From: Sphingomonas sp. CFBP 8760 | Lineage (GTDB): Bacteria; Pseudomonadota; Alphaproteobacteria; Sphingomonadales; Sphingomonadaceae | Length of the DNA: 64,000 nucleotides | Reading direction: 5' to 3' | NCBI RefSeq assembly: GCF_014841615.1 | Contig: NZ_JACYUG010000005.1 | Coordinates: forward strand, 92,825-156,824 | Shown: positions 1-9,199 of the stretch, piece by piece | Layout: the number at the start of each line of letters is the position of its first letter | Numbering within the stretch: position 1 is the first letter of the stretch | Made by a program: the position numbers and the translations under genes | Notes under the pieces: model-generated | Database searches by the model: none | What the model was told of the DNA's origin: nothing | Seen by the model: only the letters and a program-made list of their open reading frames with translations

Positions 1-365
1 CCGCAGGGCTCCTCAAGGGCTATGACGCCACCTCACATTGGCAAGTCGCCGATCTGCTGCCGCGGATGGGCGCGCGCCATGTCGACAAACGCGTCGTGAT
101 CGATCGCAACCGCATGACCGGGGGCGGTGTCACTGCCGGCATCGATTTCGGGCTGACACTTGCTGCTCATCTGAAGGGTGAGGAAGCCGCGCGTCGGGTG
201 CAGCTACTCATGGAATATGCTCCCGAACCGCCCTTCCGTAACGGAACGCCACAGGAAGCAGGGCCAACGCGTGTAGCCGAGCTTACCGGCCGCACACTCT
301 GGATGGATGGGCAGGTCGATGCTGCGGTTACCGCAGCGGCCAGGCGATTGGGGATTATGACGTGA
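1..365 (+). CDS. DJ-1/PfpI family protein, C-terminal part
   Basis: The 5' end lies outside the window; the first full codon is at base 3. About 120 C-terminal residues are visible. They contain ATSHW, a basic segment ending in DRNRMTGGGVTAGIDF, and a tail with MEYAPEPPF. This is the pattern of the isonitrile (cyclohexyl-isocyanide) hydratase branch of the DJ-1/PfpI superfamily, cytosolic proteins with an alpha/beta fold. The nucleophile-elbow cysteine would lie upstream and cannot be checked. The stop overlaps the GTG start of the TonB receptor gene by 4 bases (GTGA), so the two are probably translated from one message. The family call is strong; the substrate is not. Confidence 0.85.
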   Translation, partial: AGLLKGYDATSHWQVADLLPRMGARHVDKRVVIDRNRMTGGGVTAGIDFGLTLAAHLKGEEAARRVQLLMEYAPEPPFRNGTPQEAGPTRVAELTGRTLWMDGQVDAAVTAAARRLGIMT

Positions 366-2488
366 TTAGGCGGCATCCTCTCATCTCGGCGAGTCTCACC
401 GTTATCGCTGCCACGGGGCTCGCACCCTCCGCCATAGCGCAAACCGCATCGAATGAGGCCGTGCAAACGCCAAGCTGGGCAGGGAACGACATCATCGTGA
501 CCGGCCAGCGCCCCAGCTATGCCGAGACGGAGACCAACGCGGCGACAAAAACTACCACGCCGCTGATCCAAGTCCCTCAATCAGTTCAGGTGCTGACACG
601 CACGCTGATCCGGGAACAGGATCGTCGGACCCTCGGCGACGCGCTGGTCAACGTCTCGGGCGTCACCCCGACGCGATCCGACGAGGTATTGTTTATCCCC
701 CCTATCATCCGCGGCTTCCCCGCCGAGGTCTACCTCGACGGCCTGTCAGTGTTCGCCGGCAACCAGCAGGCTTACGATCCCAACAGCCTCGTCGGCACCG
801 AGCGGATCGACGTCCTGAAAGGTCCGACCGCCACCCTCTATGGAGGCGGCATCGGCACGCCGCTCGGCGGGGTCATCAACCTTGAAAGCGTCCGGCCCAA
901 CGACAAGGCAGGCGGGTATCTGGCGATGCGTGCCGGCAGCTTATCGACGTGGAATCCCTATGGCGACATCAACGTGCCGCTGACTGACAGGATCGCAGCG
1001 CGGATCACGGGGGAGTATCAGAGCAACGACAGCTGGATCGACAAGGTGCATGGCAAGCGCTGGTCAGCCCAGCCCAGCGTCTCGTTCCAGATTGATCCTG
1101 TGACCGACCTGTTGCTGCAAGGGCAGTTCAGCCGTCGCAGCAATCTTGAATATTCCGGTATTCCTGCCGATGCCGCGCTAGCCGGCACGATCGACCGCAA
1201 TGCGTTCCCCGGTTCGCCGATCGATCAGCCGCTGACGACCAACGACATCCGCATGGGGCAGGCGACGCTACGCCACGCCTTCTCGGATCGCCTGAAGCTG
1301 ACGGTGGGCGGGCGCTATTATTCGAGCGTGATCGATGAACAGGGCAGCTTCGTCTATCCGGGCATCTTCCCAACCGGGACAGTCGCGCCGCTCTACGACG
1401 TGTTTCCGATCACCATGCGAAACCGCACGAAAGAGGCGACGGTCGATGCCAACCTGGCCGGCGACGTCAATGTTCTCGGTGGGACGCACAAGCTGCTCGT
1501 CGGGGTCAATTACGACTGGACCAGCTTCTACAGCGCGATGGGGTTGTTCGTTAGCGACAGCCCCTCGGGCACGATCGACCTGTCAAACCCGAGCTACGAT
1601 CTGCGTTACACCCCGCAGCTTCCGGTCAACTCCTACACCGACGATCGCTTCACAACGTTCGCAGGCTACATCCAGGATCAGGCGACCTACGGCCCACTCC
1701 ATCTGACCGGGGGGGTGCGCCTGACCTCGCTCAAGTTCGTCGAGAACAGCAACATTGGCGTCGCCAACGATAAAACCTACACGCACATCTCGCCCCGGCT
1801 CGGCGCAACGCTCGACGTGACGAAGGGCGTCGCGCTGTTCGCCGGCTACGCAACCGCATTCCGCGCTCCGTTCGGCTTCATCGGAACGGTTACACCGGTG
1901 CCGGAGACGTCGGGCAACATCGAGGGCGGTGTGAAGCTGGCGCTGGCCCGTACAGGCCTATCGGGTACGGTTGCGGTGTTCCGGCAGACCCACGATAATG
2001 TCGTCACCGCCGATCCCGCCAATGTCGGCTTCTACGTCCAGAGCGGGCGGCAACGCGCCCGCGGTGTCGAGTTCGACATGGTGTGGGAGCCGACACCTGC
2101 CTTTTCGCTGCTGGCCAATTATGCCTACACAGACACCCGCGACGATGGCGTGGCCCCCGGTCATCGATTGATCCGCGTGCCCAAGAGCAGCGGACGCGTC
2201 GCGGTACGCTACCGGGTGGTACGTGGGCCCGCCAAGGGACTCGCGATCGGTGCCGGCATCAGCGCCTTTACCGCGCGCGAGTTGACGCTGCCTAACACCA
2301 TTGCGGCGCCGGGCTATGCCGCGATTGATGCGCAAGCATCCTACGACATCGGCCGGTTCACGCTCGCCGCGTCCATGGTCAACCTCGGCAACCGGCGAGC
2401 GTTCGACCCATATTCCTATCTTGGCTATCCCGTGGTGGCGCCCACCCAGCCCCGATCGGCCTTCGTCACGGTCAAGATGAGGTTATAA
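362..2488 (+). CDS. TonB-dependent siderophore receptor
   Basis: Outer-membrane receptor of 708 residues, predicted to import a ferric siderophore or similar metal complex using TonB energy. The N-terminus has a signal peptide ending near ALA/SAIAQ (residues 1-26). A TonB-box-like segment (DIIVTGQRP, about 43-51) follows, then a plug with QVPQSVQVLTR, ALVNVSGVTP and the plug-end pattern ERIDVLKGPTATLYG (about 145-160). A beta-barrel runs to a terminal aromatic-poor strand ending KMRL. This plug pattern is that of the FhuA/FpvA siderophore class. The start is GTG, overlapping the stop of the upstream DJ-1/PfpI gene. The gene is full length with no disruption. The ligand cannot be read from sequence. 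Confidence 0.9.
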   Translation: MIRRHPLISASLTVIAATGLAPSAIAQTASNEAVQTPSWAGNDIIVTGQRPSYAETETNAATKTTTPLIQVPQSVQVLTRTLIREQDRRTLGDALVNVSGVTPTRSDEVLFIPPIIRGFPAEVYLDGLSVFAGNQQAYDPNSLVGTERIDVLKGPTATLYGGGIGTPLGGVINLESVRPNDKAGGYLAMRAGSLSTWNPYGDINVPLTDRIAARITGEYQSNDSWIDKVHGKRWSAQPSVSFQIDPVTDLLLQGQFSRRSNLEYSGIPADAALAGTIDRNAFPGSPIDQPLTTNDIRMGQATLRHAFSDRLKLTVGGRYYSSVIDEQGSFVYPGIFPTGTVAPLYDVFPITMRNRTKEATVDANLAGDVNVLGGTHKLLVGVNYDWTSFYSAMGLFVSDSPSGTIDLSNPSYDLRYTPQLPVNSYTDDRFTTFAGYIQDQATYGPLHLTGGVRLTSLKFVENSNIGVANDKTYTHISPRLGATLDVTKGVALFAGYATAFRAPFGFIGTVTPVPETSGNIEGGVKLALARTGLSGTVAVFRQTHDNVVTADPANVGFYVQSGRQRARGVEFDMVWEPTPAFSLLANYAYTDTRDDGVAPGHRLIRVPKSSGRVAVRYRVVRGPAKGLAIGAGISAFTARELTLPNTIAAPGYAAIDAQASYDIGRFTLAASMVNLGNRRAFDPYSYLGYPVVAPTQPRSAFVTVKMRL

Positions 2489-2507
2489 ACGCGGCCAACC
2501 ATTCGGC

Positions 2508-3003
2508 ACGCTGGATGGCGCTGGCGATATAAGAACTGCGGCTGGACTGCCGTCGCAGAGGGCCGCCAACCGGAGCCAAGCGCTGGCATTATCGACAGCC
2601 AGTCGGTGAAGACCGCCGAAGCGGGCGGCCCGCGCTGCTACGATGCGGGCAAGAAAATCAAGGGGCGCAAACGCCATATAGTGACAGATCCGCTGGGCAG
2701 CATCCTGAAAGGCTTGGTACACGGATTCGGTGCTCAGGGCCGCGATGGCGGCTATGCCGGACAGAAGCTCGAAACCATGGTCGCGCACGTCAATCGGCTG
2801 TCGATCGACATCATCAGCGCTGCGACACCGGCAAGTTCTTCGTCTTGTCCCGCCGCTGGATCGGTGAGCGCACCCTTGCGTAGCTCAACCAATGCCGATG
2901 CCTCGCCAAGGACTGGAAGGCATCCATTGCGTCAGCCGAGGCTTGGATGGTAGTTTCATCCATCAGGCGAATGATCCGCCGTGTTGCTAAAATGTCATTG
3001 TGA
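2508..3003 (+). pseudogene. IS5-family transposase remnant
   Basis: One frame encodes [16 protein letters not shown], then [17 protein letters not shown], the conserved DDE region of IS5-family transposases. It jumps straight to [10 protein letters not shown], so the segment normally between them has been deleted. After about base 2815 the conserved C-terminal part ([19 protein letters not shown], then [18 protein letters not shown]) continues in another frame. It also carries an in-frame TAG at about 2880. The gene therefore has an internal deletion, a frameshift and a nonsense codon, and no intact N-terminus. I could not find clear terminal inverted repeats. It lies directly behind the TonB receptor gene. 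Confidence 0.85.
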
Positions 3004-3141
3004 GTAAGGATCGCGGAAGGCGAAATAAGCAACAAACCAACACTGATGATTACGGCAGGTCATTCGATCGAACTGATTACGCAACCGTTACGTCATTGCA
3101 AAATATTGTGGTAACTATTTACTCAAAACTCATATTAGAAA

Positions 3142-3513
3142 TTAATTACGAACTTGCGTAATAGTTCGTTCGATCTGAGCGCGGACATTTGGGATATCAA
3201 TGACTTCTGAGCAGTATTGGATGGGCAGCTGCTTGATCGTTTTAGGAGGTTGTTCCGCGACGATGGTCGTCATCGGCTCATGGTTGACTGCTGCCTTCAC
3301 CACTTGAGAAAGAGCAGCGAAGGCTTTCATCTGAAAGGCTTTGCGCTGAACAATATGTGCCGCCCAGCCGTCCGCTTGATCTCGTAGATAAGTTGATGGC
3401 TGAGTGCTCAAACAAGAGGCTACAGCATAGCCTTCAACATCGCGCCGAACCGTGTCACGAGCAGCGGCAGGCGCTGCGACTATCAAGGCACTCGCAATTA
3501 TCTCGCGCATCAT
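3142..3513 (-). CDS. tai4: Tai4-like periplasmic immunity protein
   Basis: About 123 residues with a signal peptide (MMREIIASALIVAAPAAA) and two cysteines in the mature part (ASCLS and YCSE). It sits immediately downstream of the Tae4-like amidase, and its ATG overlaps the effector's TGA (ATGA), with GGGAG just upstream. The size, export signal and position are those of Tai4, the periplasmic immunity protein that blocks the Tae4 peptidoglycan amidase. Sequence similarity alone is modest, so the call leans on context. An in-frame TTG 12 bases upstream is a weaker alternative start. Confidence 0.65.
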   Translation of the reverse strand: MMREIIASALIVAAPAAARDTVRRDVEGYAVASCLSTQPSTYLRDQADGWAAHIVQRKAFQMKAFAALSQVVKAAVNHEPMTTIVAEQPPKTIKQLPIQYCSEVIDIPNVRAQIERTITQVRN

Positions 3514-4022
3514 GTAAGCTCCCAAAATTCGCTTAATATCGTCCTCGACAGTGGCGCGTTATACGTCGCTTGATTGTCGTGAATGGGTTCACGATACGCG
3601 CCACACCGAAATAGCGCGATATGCCCCGTCGCTTCGCCCCATCCGTCCACGCTGAACGATACGATTCCCTGCTTCTTTCGAAAAAGATCATCGAATGGCA
3701 ATGTCTTATCTTGGATTGGCTTTCCAAGCGTTCGTCGAAGGTACTTGCGCAGATCGTTGACTTTGAAGATCACCTGATGGCCGTGGGCGTCGCTGATGCT
3801 CTCGGCGTGGGCCATACGAACCATGGCGGCGTTGATGGGAGAGCCTGTTTGGTTCAAAGCGTGAGATATTCGACTGGCACAGGTGTTGCCATTGGGGCCA
3901 AACCCGGGAACGTCGATATTCTTCTGCGCTACACCCCCCATCATTGTGTAAAGATCCTTCAGTGTCGGATATTTTATGTGATCGGGAAAGGACGCCCACA
4001 GGCGCTTGAAATCAGGCTTCAT
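3510..4022 (-). CDS. tae4: Tae4-family type VI secretion amidase effector
   Basis: 170-residue protein resembling Tae4, an NlpC/P60-fold amidase that cleaves the gamma-D-glutamyl-mDAP bond of peptidoglycan in the target cell's periplasm. It starts FKRLWASFP. The expected catalytic cysteine sits in GNTCASRISHALN (C48) and the catalytic histidine in ATGHIALF (H134). The order Cys, SHALN, then GHIxLF is diagnostic. It has no signal peptide, as expected for a type VI cargo. The ATG at 4022 is preferred because AAGGAG lies 4 bases upstream; the frame is open further but has no better start. No Hcp, VgrG, PAAR or T6SS structural gene is in this window, so the pair is an orphan here. The downstream gene is the likely immunity protein. 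Confidence 0.82.
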   Translation of the reverse strand: MKPDFKRLWASFPDHIKYPTLKDLYTMMGGVAQKNIDVPGFGPNGNTCASRISHALNQTGSPINAAMVRMAHAESISDAHGHQVIFKVNDLRKYLRRTLGKPIQDKTLPFDDLFRKKQGIVSFSVDGWGEATGHIALFRCGAYREPIHDNQATYNAPLSRTILSEFWELT

Positions 4023-4320
4023 AGGGCTCCTTGCCGATAATGGCTTGCATGGAATGCAGCATATCGCATGATCGTTCCTACGACCCTCGCTCATCCTGAC
4101 CCGGAAACGAGGCATGCGCAAACGCCAATGTTATTGCGACAACGAAAACGGGTAGCCCGCTTATGTCATGCTCGCGCCGAGCAGTTTTCGTTCAATCCAG
4201 GTGATCCTCTTGGTCTTCGCAGTCCTAGATGAATCACAATCCAGTAAGATTGCTCAACTCAATCCAGGTTAGGCTCTAAGAGCGTGCGCAGCTCGTCATT
4301 GTTATAGGACGCCGGGCAAG
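4023..4320. other. Intergenic region without a recognised gene
   Basis: About 300 bases between the amidase effector and the glycosidase. It must contain the promoter of the effector/immunity pair. I see no convincing open frame, repeat or terminator hairpin. Confidence 0.5.
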
Positions 4321-5739
4321 TCAGCGCCGGACCTCCGCTCGCTCGAACGTGATGGCATGACCTGCGCTGCCTGACCGTTCACCCTTCTTGTTGCGCCAGT
4401 ACCATCCGTCACCTACGACCGATGCGCTGATCGTGTAGGTTCCACGCGCCAACAACGGTGTGACGAACTTGATTCCCGAAACCGGATATTTCGAATACAT
4501 GTCGACCGTGGACGATATCATTTCCTTGCCGAGACGATCACGCAAGGTAATGTACGCGTAACCACCGTCGGGCCGCGCCACGCTGATCAGGCTGGCTTGC
4601 GTGCCGGTGAAGGTTACGGAGAACGACGAACTACTTTCGTCGGTTACATGATGTGCCGGTTCAATCGCGGCCTCCTGCCGCCAAGTACCAGCGAAGCGTA
4701 CCCGCTTATCGGTGGCGACGATGGTTTCGCTGATAGCGGGTCCTGGTTTGGCCGCACCGGTTGCTGCATCGAGACGCCAGGCATCGCGATACACGGGCAT
4801 CGTTATCTTGGTACCCGTTACGATGAGCGGCTGCCATACATAGGTCGCAGCACTGGCCTGACGAGGGTATGACCAGCGGTCACCCATGAACATGTATGTG
4901 GTCTTCTTCCCGTCTGCGATCGGCAGCACGAAGGTGGTCTGGGAATTCCACGTCAGTGTGCCTTCCGGCGCAATGGTGCCTTGCCGGGTCCACGGACCGT
5001 TCAGTGACGTGGCGGTGAAGTAGTAGTTGTCGTTGCGTTCCCATCCCGTGAGGTTCGATCCCAGGAAATAATAGGTTTTTCCCTTGCGAAACATCGCAGG
5101 CGACTCAAAACCATGAGCCATCGCCTTGTTGATATGCTCGCGGACGCTCCGATAGTCGTCAGCAAGGCGATAGATATCGCCGCCGTGCAGCAGGACATAG
5201 CCAGTGCCGTCTTCATCCTGGAACGCACCCATGTCCCACTTCGCGATCGGCTTGCCGTTGAACAGCAGCGGGCCTTGGAACGCGTAGGGTCCGGTGATGT
5301 TCATGGCTGTGGCATAGCCAACGAACTGTCCGCGATAATCGATGGCGTCTGCGTGCATGAACATCACGAATTTACCGGTGGTGGGCGAACGCATGACCTT
5401 TGGCCGTTCGCCAACGGTGTTCGGCCCCAGTGCGCCGGATTGCTGCACGGGCAACGCCACGCTCTCGAAGCGCCAATTGGCCAGATCCTTCGACGAGTAG
5501 CAGTTGAAGCCGGCAAACGCGTTCGTCATGTCGCGGTGCGCTTCTCCGAACAGGTAATAGGTATCACCGTCCTTGGTGATCCCGCCGCCATGCGCACTGA
5601 CCGGCAAGCCACGCTGATCGATCCAGGGCGTACCGGAATGGATGGCGTCGTATCGGCCCGGTGTTTTCGCGGAGACGGAATGGGAGAATGTGACGAGTGG
5701 AAGCAGAAGGCCAGCGTAGGCATATGAGCGGATAATCAT
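4321..5739 (-). CDS. Secreted GH43-type glycoside hydrolase
   Basis: 472-residue exported protein with a signal peptide (to about SVSA) and a five-bladed propeller typical of GH43. Visible blocks are HGGGITKDGDTYYLFGE, CYSSKDLANWRFE, ERPKVM, KWDMGAFQDEDGTGYVLL and ESPAMFRKGKTYYFLGS. This arrangement (HGGG..GE, ERPKV, DMxxFxDxDG, ESPA) resembles the exo-beta-1,3-galactanase-like subfamilies of GH43. The acid is probably the Glu of ESPA; the exact specificity is inferred. A C-terminal beta-sandwich-like region (about 350-472) may bind carbohydrate. The ATG at 5739 is chosen because GGAGG lies 8 bases upstream and a signal peptide begins there; the longer reading lacks one. Confidence 0.85.
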   Translation of the reverse strand: MIIRSYAYAGLLLPLVTFSHSVSAKTPGRYDAIHSGTPWIDQRGLPVSAHGGGITKDGDTYYLFGEAHRDMTNAFAGFNCYSSKDLANWRFESVALPVQQSGALGPNTVGERPKVMRSPTTGKFVMFMHADAIDYRGQFVGYATAMNITGPYAFQGPLLFNGKPIAKWDMGAFQDEDGTGYVLLHGGDIYRLADDYRSVREHINKAMAHGFESPAMFRKGKTYYFLGSNLTGWERNDNYYFTATSLNGPWTRQGTIAPEGTLTWNSQTTFVLPIADGKKTTYMFMGDRWSYPRQASAATYVWQPLIVTGTKITMPVYRDAWRLDAATGAAKPGPAISETIVATDKRVRFAGTWRQEAAIEPAHHVTDESSSSFSVTFTGTQASLISVARPDGGYAYITLRDRLGKEMISSTVDMYSKYPVSGIKFVTPLLARGTYTISASVVGDGWYWRNKKGERSGSAGHAITFERAEVRR

Positions 5740-5924
5740 TGTGCTAACCTCCGTATCTGACGGCATGAACAGTCTTAGGTGTTTGCTCCCACGGTTTAAT
5801 GACGCGATACACACGTTGGAGTGGGAGGATATCTTGGTATGTCAGTTCCCGATAACGGGCTGCGTCGTCGCGTAGAGGCCATTCATGAGCTGCACCGTCA
5901 GCCTATGTGAGGACCAGCAAACCG

Positions 5925-6284
5925 CTATTTGCCGTTCAAGGCGCGCTTCGCATCGAAGACAGCATCTGCGGCCTGGCCGCCAACCCGGTCGACGTCGCGA
6001 TCGAACTGCTCAACGATACGCGGCGCGGTCAGGCCATTCAGCCCCTTGCGCAGCAGGCGCTGATATTCCTGGCGGGAGTCAGCCCTGGCAAATGTCCGGG
6101 CTTTGAATTCCGACAACGCGGCTTCGAACTTGAGTCGGTCTTTCGGGCCAAGATCGGCCTTGGCGGCCTTGAGCGTCTGGTCAAAGGCGGTTGCACTGCT
6201 GCCGTCGATCACGGTCGGCGCGCTCGTCCCGAAGCCACAGGCGGCGACGAACAGGCAGGTGGAGAGCAGGATAAGCGGTCGCAT
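5925..6284 (-). CDS. Small lipoprotein, DUF6694-like
   Basis: 119 residues with a lipoprotein signal: a hydrophobic stretch LILLSTCLFVAAC with the lipobox cysteine at residue 16. The mature part begins with an APTVIDGSSATAF segment and continues as charged helices (LGPKDRLKFEAALSEFKAR). This looks like the DUF6694 lipoproteins of unknown role, anchored in an envelope membrane. AAGGAG lies 7 bases before the ATG. No operon partner is evident. Confidence 0.75.
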   Translation of the reverse strand: MRPLILLSTCLFVAACGFGTSAPTVIDGSSATAFDQTLKAAKADLGPKDRLKFEAALSEFKARTFARADSRQEYQRLLRKGLNGLTAPRIVEQFDRDVDRVGGQAADAVFDAKRALNGK

Positions 6285-6366
6285 AGGATGGCTCCTTGAA
6301 GACGAGCGGGAGGTAAGGTGCCGGGGCCGGTCTGACGCCTGATGAGGTGTCGAACACGAATTGCCG

Positions 6367-6756
6367 TCAGCGGATGATCACGACCTTGGCGCCGACATCG
6401 CCGGCGATATCCCGCCACGCCTTGTCGGCGGTATAGGCGGCCACACCAAGCCGTTTCGCCAGCGCGAGGCAGAACCGATCGCCCAATGACAGCCCGGCGG
6501 ATGCGGTAACCGATCGCAGGCCACCAGCTTCCCATGCCAGGGCATCGTCGGCCGCGACGACCGCATAGGGGAGGGTACCCAGCATGGCGCGGACTTCGTC
6601 GATCGGCGCGCCGAGATGGACGAAGTGGCTGATGACCTCGGCCTGATTGATCGCGCAGACCGAAGCGTCCGCGATCACCCCGGCGACCTTGCTGGCCCCA
6701 CGCTCGCCTTTCAACAGTGCGAGGACTGCCGAGGCATCAAGCACGACATGCGTCAT
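6367..6756 (-). CDS. vapC: VapC-type PIN-domain toxin
   Basis: 129-residue PIN-domain RNase. The acidic residues are in place: D in VVLDASAVLALL (residue 7), E in NQAEV (about 40), D in LSLGDRFCLALA (about 93) and D in YTADKAW (about 110). VapC toxins cut initiator tRNA or other structured RNA when their antitoxin is degraded. The ATG overlaps the stop of the upstream AbrB-type gene by 4 bases (ATGA), the usual coupling of antitoxin and toxin. It is full length. Confidence 0.92.
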   Translation of the reverse strand: MTHVVLDASAVLALLKGERGASKVAGVIADASVCAINQAEVISHFVHLGAPIDEVRAMLGTLPYAVVAADDALAWEAGGLRSVTASAGLSLGDRFCLALAKRLGVAAYTADKAWRDIAGDVGAKVVIIR

Positions 6757-6995
6757 TCGCCGCTGTCCTCATGCCGCGCTGCCAGAAAGTCATCGACGGA
6801 CGCACCGGGCTGCTGGGCGTAGCGCTTGGCAATGGCTTGTGCCTTGGCCACTGCCTGCTCCACCGTGCGCAGGATGACCCCATCAGGCGTCTCTTCGACA
6901 AGGACCGCACCGCCCTCTTCAAGCCCCAAACGTTTACGAATGCCAACCGGCAGGCTCATGCGGCCATTCGGTGTGATATTGACTTGAATCGTCAT
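6753..6995 (-). CDS. vapB: AbrB/SpoVT-fold antitoxin (VapB type)
   Basis: 80 residues. The N-terminal half is a swapped-hairpin AbrB DNA-binding domain (VNITPNGRMSLPVGIRKRLGL, then GGAVLVEETPDGVIL). The C-terminal half is an acidic, helical tail that would wrap the toxin. It comes first in the two-gene operon and probably autoregulates it. The region upstream (7000-7271) is AT-richer and holds no gene I can support; it would carry the promoter. Confidence 0.9.
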   Translation of the reverse strand: MTIQVNITPNGRMSLPVGIRKRLGLEEGGAVLVEETPDGVILRTVEQAVAKAQAIAKRYAQQPGASVDDFLAARHEDSGE

Positions 6996-7271
6996 ATGGC
7001 ATCGCTAGCATGGAGTGGCATCGAATTCCAGATGTACCATAAAACTAGATAATAGGCGAGTATCAGTACGTACGACGAGATTGCCGCGATCAGCCACAAT
7101 AGTTACTAGCGATAAGCCTGATTCCTGCTAGCTAGATGCATCGCTAAAAGCGTCGTCAAAGACGGTACGATCGGACAGGCAAATGCGGACAGAGGCCATG
7201 ACGGGACGAAAGGTCATTATGCGGCGATGTGACATTCGAGAGCGCGTGGTCCGGTTAGGGTCGTCTGCACA

Positions 7272-8318
7272 GTGAGTGACGGTGACACACTGGACGGTCG
7301 CATGATCGAACAAGGTCTGACACTGTCAGATGATCAGGCGCTGCGGCCCTGGTTACCCGATCTCAGCCGTGACGATCAGTCGCGGGTGGACGACTTCATC
7401 ACCCGCGCATCGGCGAGCGCGACCCTCCAGGCCTATCGCTCCGATTGGCGGCTGTTTTGTACCTGGTGCGAAACCCGTGGCTATCGCGCCCTGCCGGCGA
7501 CCCCTGCCGTCACTGCGGCGTTCCTAACCGAACTTGCCTCGACCGGCAGTGTGCACTCCAGCGGCCGCTCCCTGTCGAAGGCGTCGATCGGGCGGCGTCT
7601 GGCAGCGATCGTATTCGCCCACCGTGCCGCCCAGGTTGATCCGCCAACCACGCAGGAAGGTGCCGCGGCTCTTGAAAAGGCGATGCGCGGTATCCGCAAC
7701 ACCAAACGTGGCGAGCGCCCTGCCAAAAAGCATCCGGCCGACGGTGATGTGCTGCGTGACATGGTGCGAACCATCACGGGTGATAGTCTGCAGGATCACC
7801 GTGATCGCGCGCTGCTCAGTCTTGGCATGATGGGCGCGTTCCGGCGCTCTGAGCTGGTGGCGATCGAGGTTGGGCATGTCGTGGAGGATCCGCGGGGGCT
7901 GATCATCCATATCCCGGTATCGAAAGGCGATCAGGAGGGCAGGGGGCAATCGGTTGCCATCCTCGATGGCCGCCGCATGGAGCCGGTCCGTCATTACCGT
8001 GCCTGGCTTGAGGCCGCAGCCATCAGTAGCGGTCCTGTGTTCCGACGCCTGACCCCGCATGGCCGTCTGACGGCGCATGGCATCAGTCCGCAAACCGTGG
8101 CACTCGTCGTCAAGGCGCGCGCGGCCGCAGCGGGTTATGACCCGGCACTTTTTGCCGGGCATAGTCTGCGCGCCGGCTTCCTGACCGAGGCGGGGCGACA
8201 GGGCGCCAACCTGTTCAAGATGAAGGAGCATAGCCGGCACAAGTCGCTCGAGATGCTCAGCGAATATGTTCGTGACCAGGAGGCGTTTCGCAACCATGCC
8301 GCTGAGGGCTTTGCCTGA
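7272..8318 (+). CDS. Tyrosine recombinase / integrase
   Basis: 348-residue site-specific recombinase. A SAM-like core-binding domain (about 35-125, with TLQAYRSDWRLFCTWC) precedes the catalytic domain. Catalytic residues visible are Arg in GAFRRSELV (about 191), Lys in VSKGDQ, HSLRAG (HxxR, about 299), HSRHKS, and the nucleophile Tyr in LSEYVRD (about 330). It is intact. The GTG at 7272 is one possible start; an ATG at 7302 preceded by GGACGG is another. A close paralogue, broken, lies 1.5 kb downstream beyond a Crp-type regulator. No attachment site could be recognised. Confidence 0.9.
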   Translation: MSDGDTLDGRMIEQGLTLSDDQALRPWLPDLSRDDQSRVDDFITRASASATLQAYRSDWRLFCTWCETRGYRALPATPAVTAAFLTELASTGSVHSSGRSLSKASIGRRLAAIVFAHRAAQVDPPTTQEGAAALEKAMRGIRNTKRGERPAKKHPADGDVLRDMVRTITGDSLQDHRDRALLSLGMMGAFRRSELVAIEVGHVVEDPRGLIIHIPVSKGDQEGRGQSVAILDGRRMEPVRHYRAWLEAAAISSGPVFRRLTPHGRLTAHGISPQTVALVVKARAAAAGYDPALFAGHSLRAGFLTEAGRQGANLFKMKEHSRHKSLEMLSEYVRDQEAFRNHAAEGFA

Positions 8319-8470
8319 GGGGGGAAGATAATAGTGCAGCGGCCGCGGCCAGATCAGCATCATGCCCATCTATCCTGCCGTATTATCTCGGGGAATATTT
8401 TGCATCGGCTCCGGGACAAAGCCGTAGTGAAGTGATGCAATGTTGTACTGCGATCCAGCTACAGTTGGGA

Positions 8471-9199
8471 TCAAGCAGCAGCAGGTATCATGTGCGGGTT
8501 AAGATAACCTCCGTTGAACCCACCCATGGCCTGCAGAGCGGGAAGATCAAGAATCGTGAACCCACCCCGTTTTGATGAGATGACCGCTTGCCCACGCAGC
8601 TCCTGCGCTACCCGGTTAACATGTACCGGCGTCAATCCCAGCGCATCCGCTATCTCTTCCTGCGTCAGCGGGACGAAGTGCGATGCCATACCGTTTGGTG
8701 CGACCATCGCCATTCGCTCGGCCAGTTCGCTTAACAGGTGCGCGACACGTTCTACTGCCCGACGACGTCCCATGTTGACGATCCACGCACGCAATGTTGC
8801 ATGTTCGACCAGCGAGCACCACGCCATCGCATGTCCGATCTGTGCCGACGTATGTTCCAGCTGGTTGATAGCCTGCGGCACGATATAGGCCACGCGCGTT
8901 GGCGTCAGCGCTGTGATCCCCTGATCTATCCGCGCCAGCATGGTACAACGAAGATCGCAAAGGTCACCAGGCAATAATAGCGCGGTTATCTGCCGTGCAC
9001 CGTCTGGCAGCACCTTATAGCGAGCTGCCCATCCTGACATGATCAGGTTAACATGATCGGCCTTTTCGCCATCGCGAACGATATTGACGCCGCGGGCGAC
9101 GTCGCGAACGTCTGTACATAAGTCCCGTAACGCCTGACGTTCTCTGTCATCAAGTCGGCAGCCATATTGTAGTCGAGTGATCAGCGGATGATCGTTCAT
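8471..9199 (-). CDS. Crp/Fnr-family transcriptional regulator
   Basis: 242 residues. The N-terminal two-thirds is a cyclic-nucleotide-binding-type beta-roll (RGVNIVRDGEKADHVNLIMSGWAARY, then LLPGDLCDL). It is followed by a dimer helix and a C-terminal winged helix-turn-helix (LTQEEIADALGLTPVHVNRVAQEL). FNR-type iron-sulphur cysteines are absent, so an oxygen-sensing cluster is unlikely; this resembles the small-ligand or envelope-responsive Crp-like proteins common in sphingomonads. The ATG at 9199 is preferred because GGAGAG lies just upstream. It sits between two related recombinase genes and is oriented away from the second. Confidence 0.88.
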   Translation of the reverse strand: MNDHPLITRLQYGCRLDDRERQALRDLCTDVRDVARGVNIVRDGEKADHVNLIMSGWAARYKVLPDGARQITALLLPGDLCDLRCTMLARIDQGITALTPTRVAYIVPQAINQLEHTSAQIGHAMAWCSLVEHATLRAWIVNMGRRRAVERVAHLLSELAERMAMVAPNGMASHFVPLTQEEIADALGLTPVHVNRVAQELRGQAVISSKRGGFTILDLPALQAMGGFNGGYLNPHMIPAAA

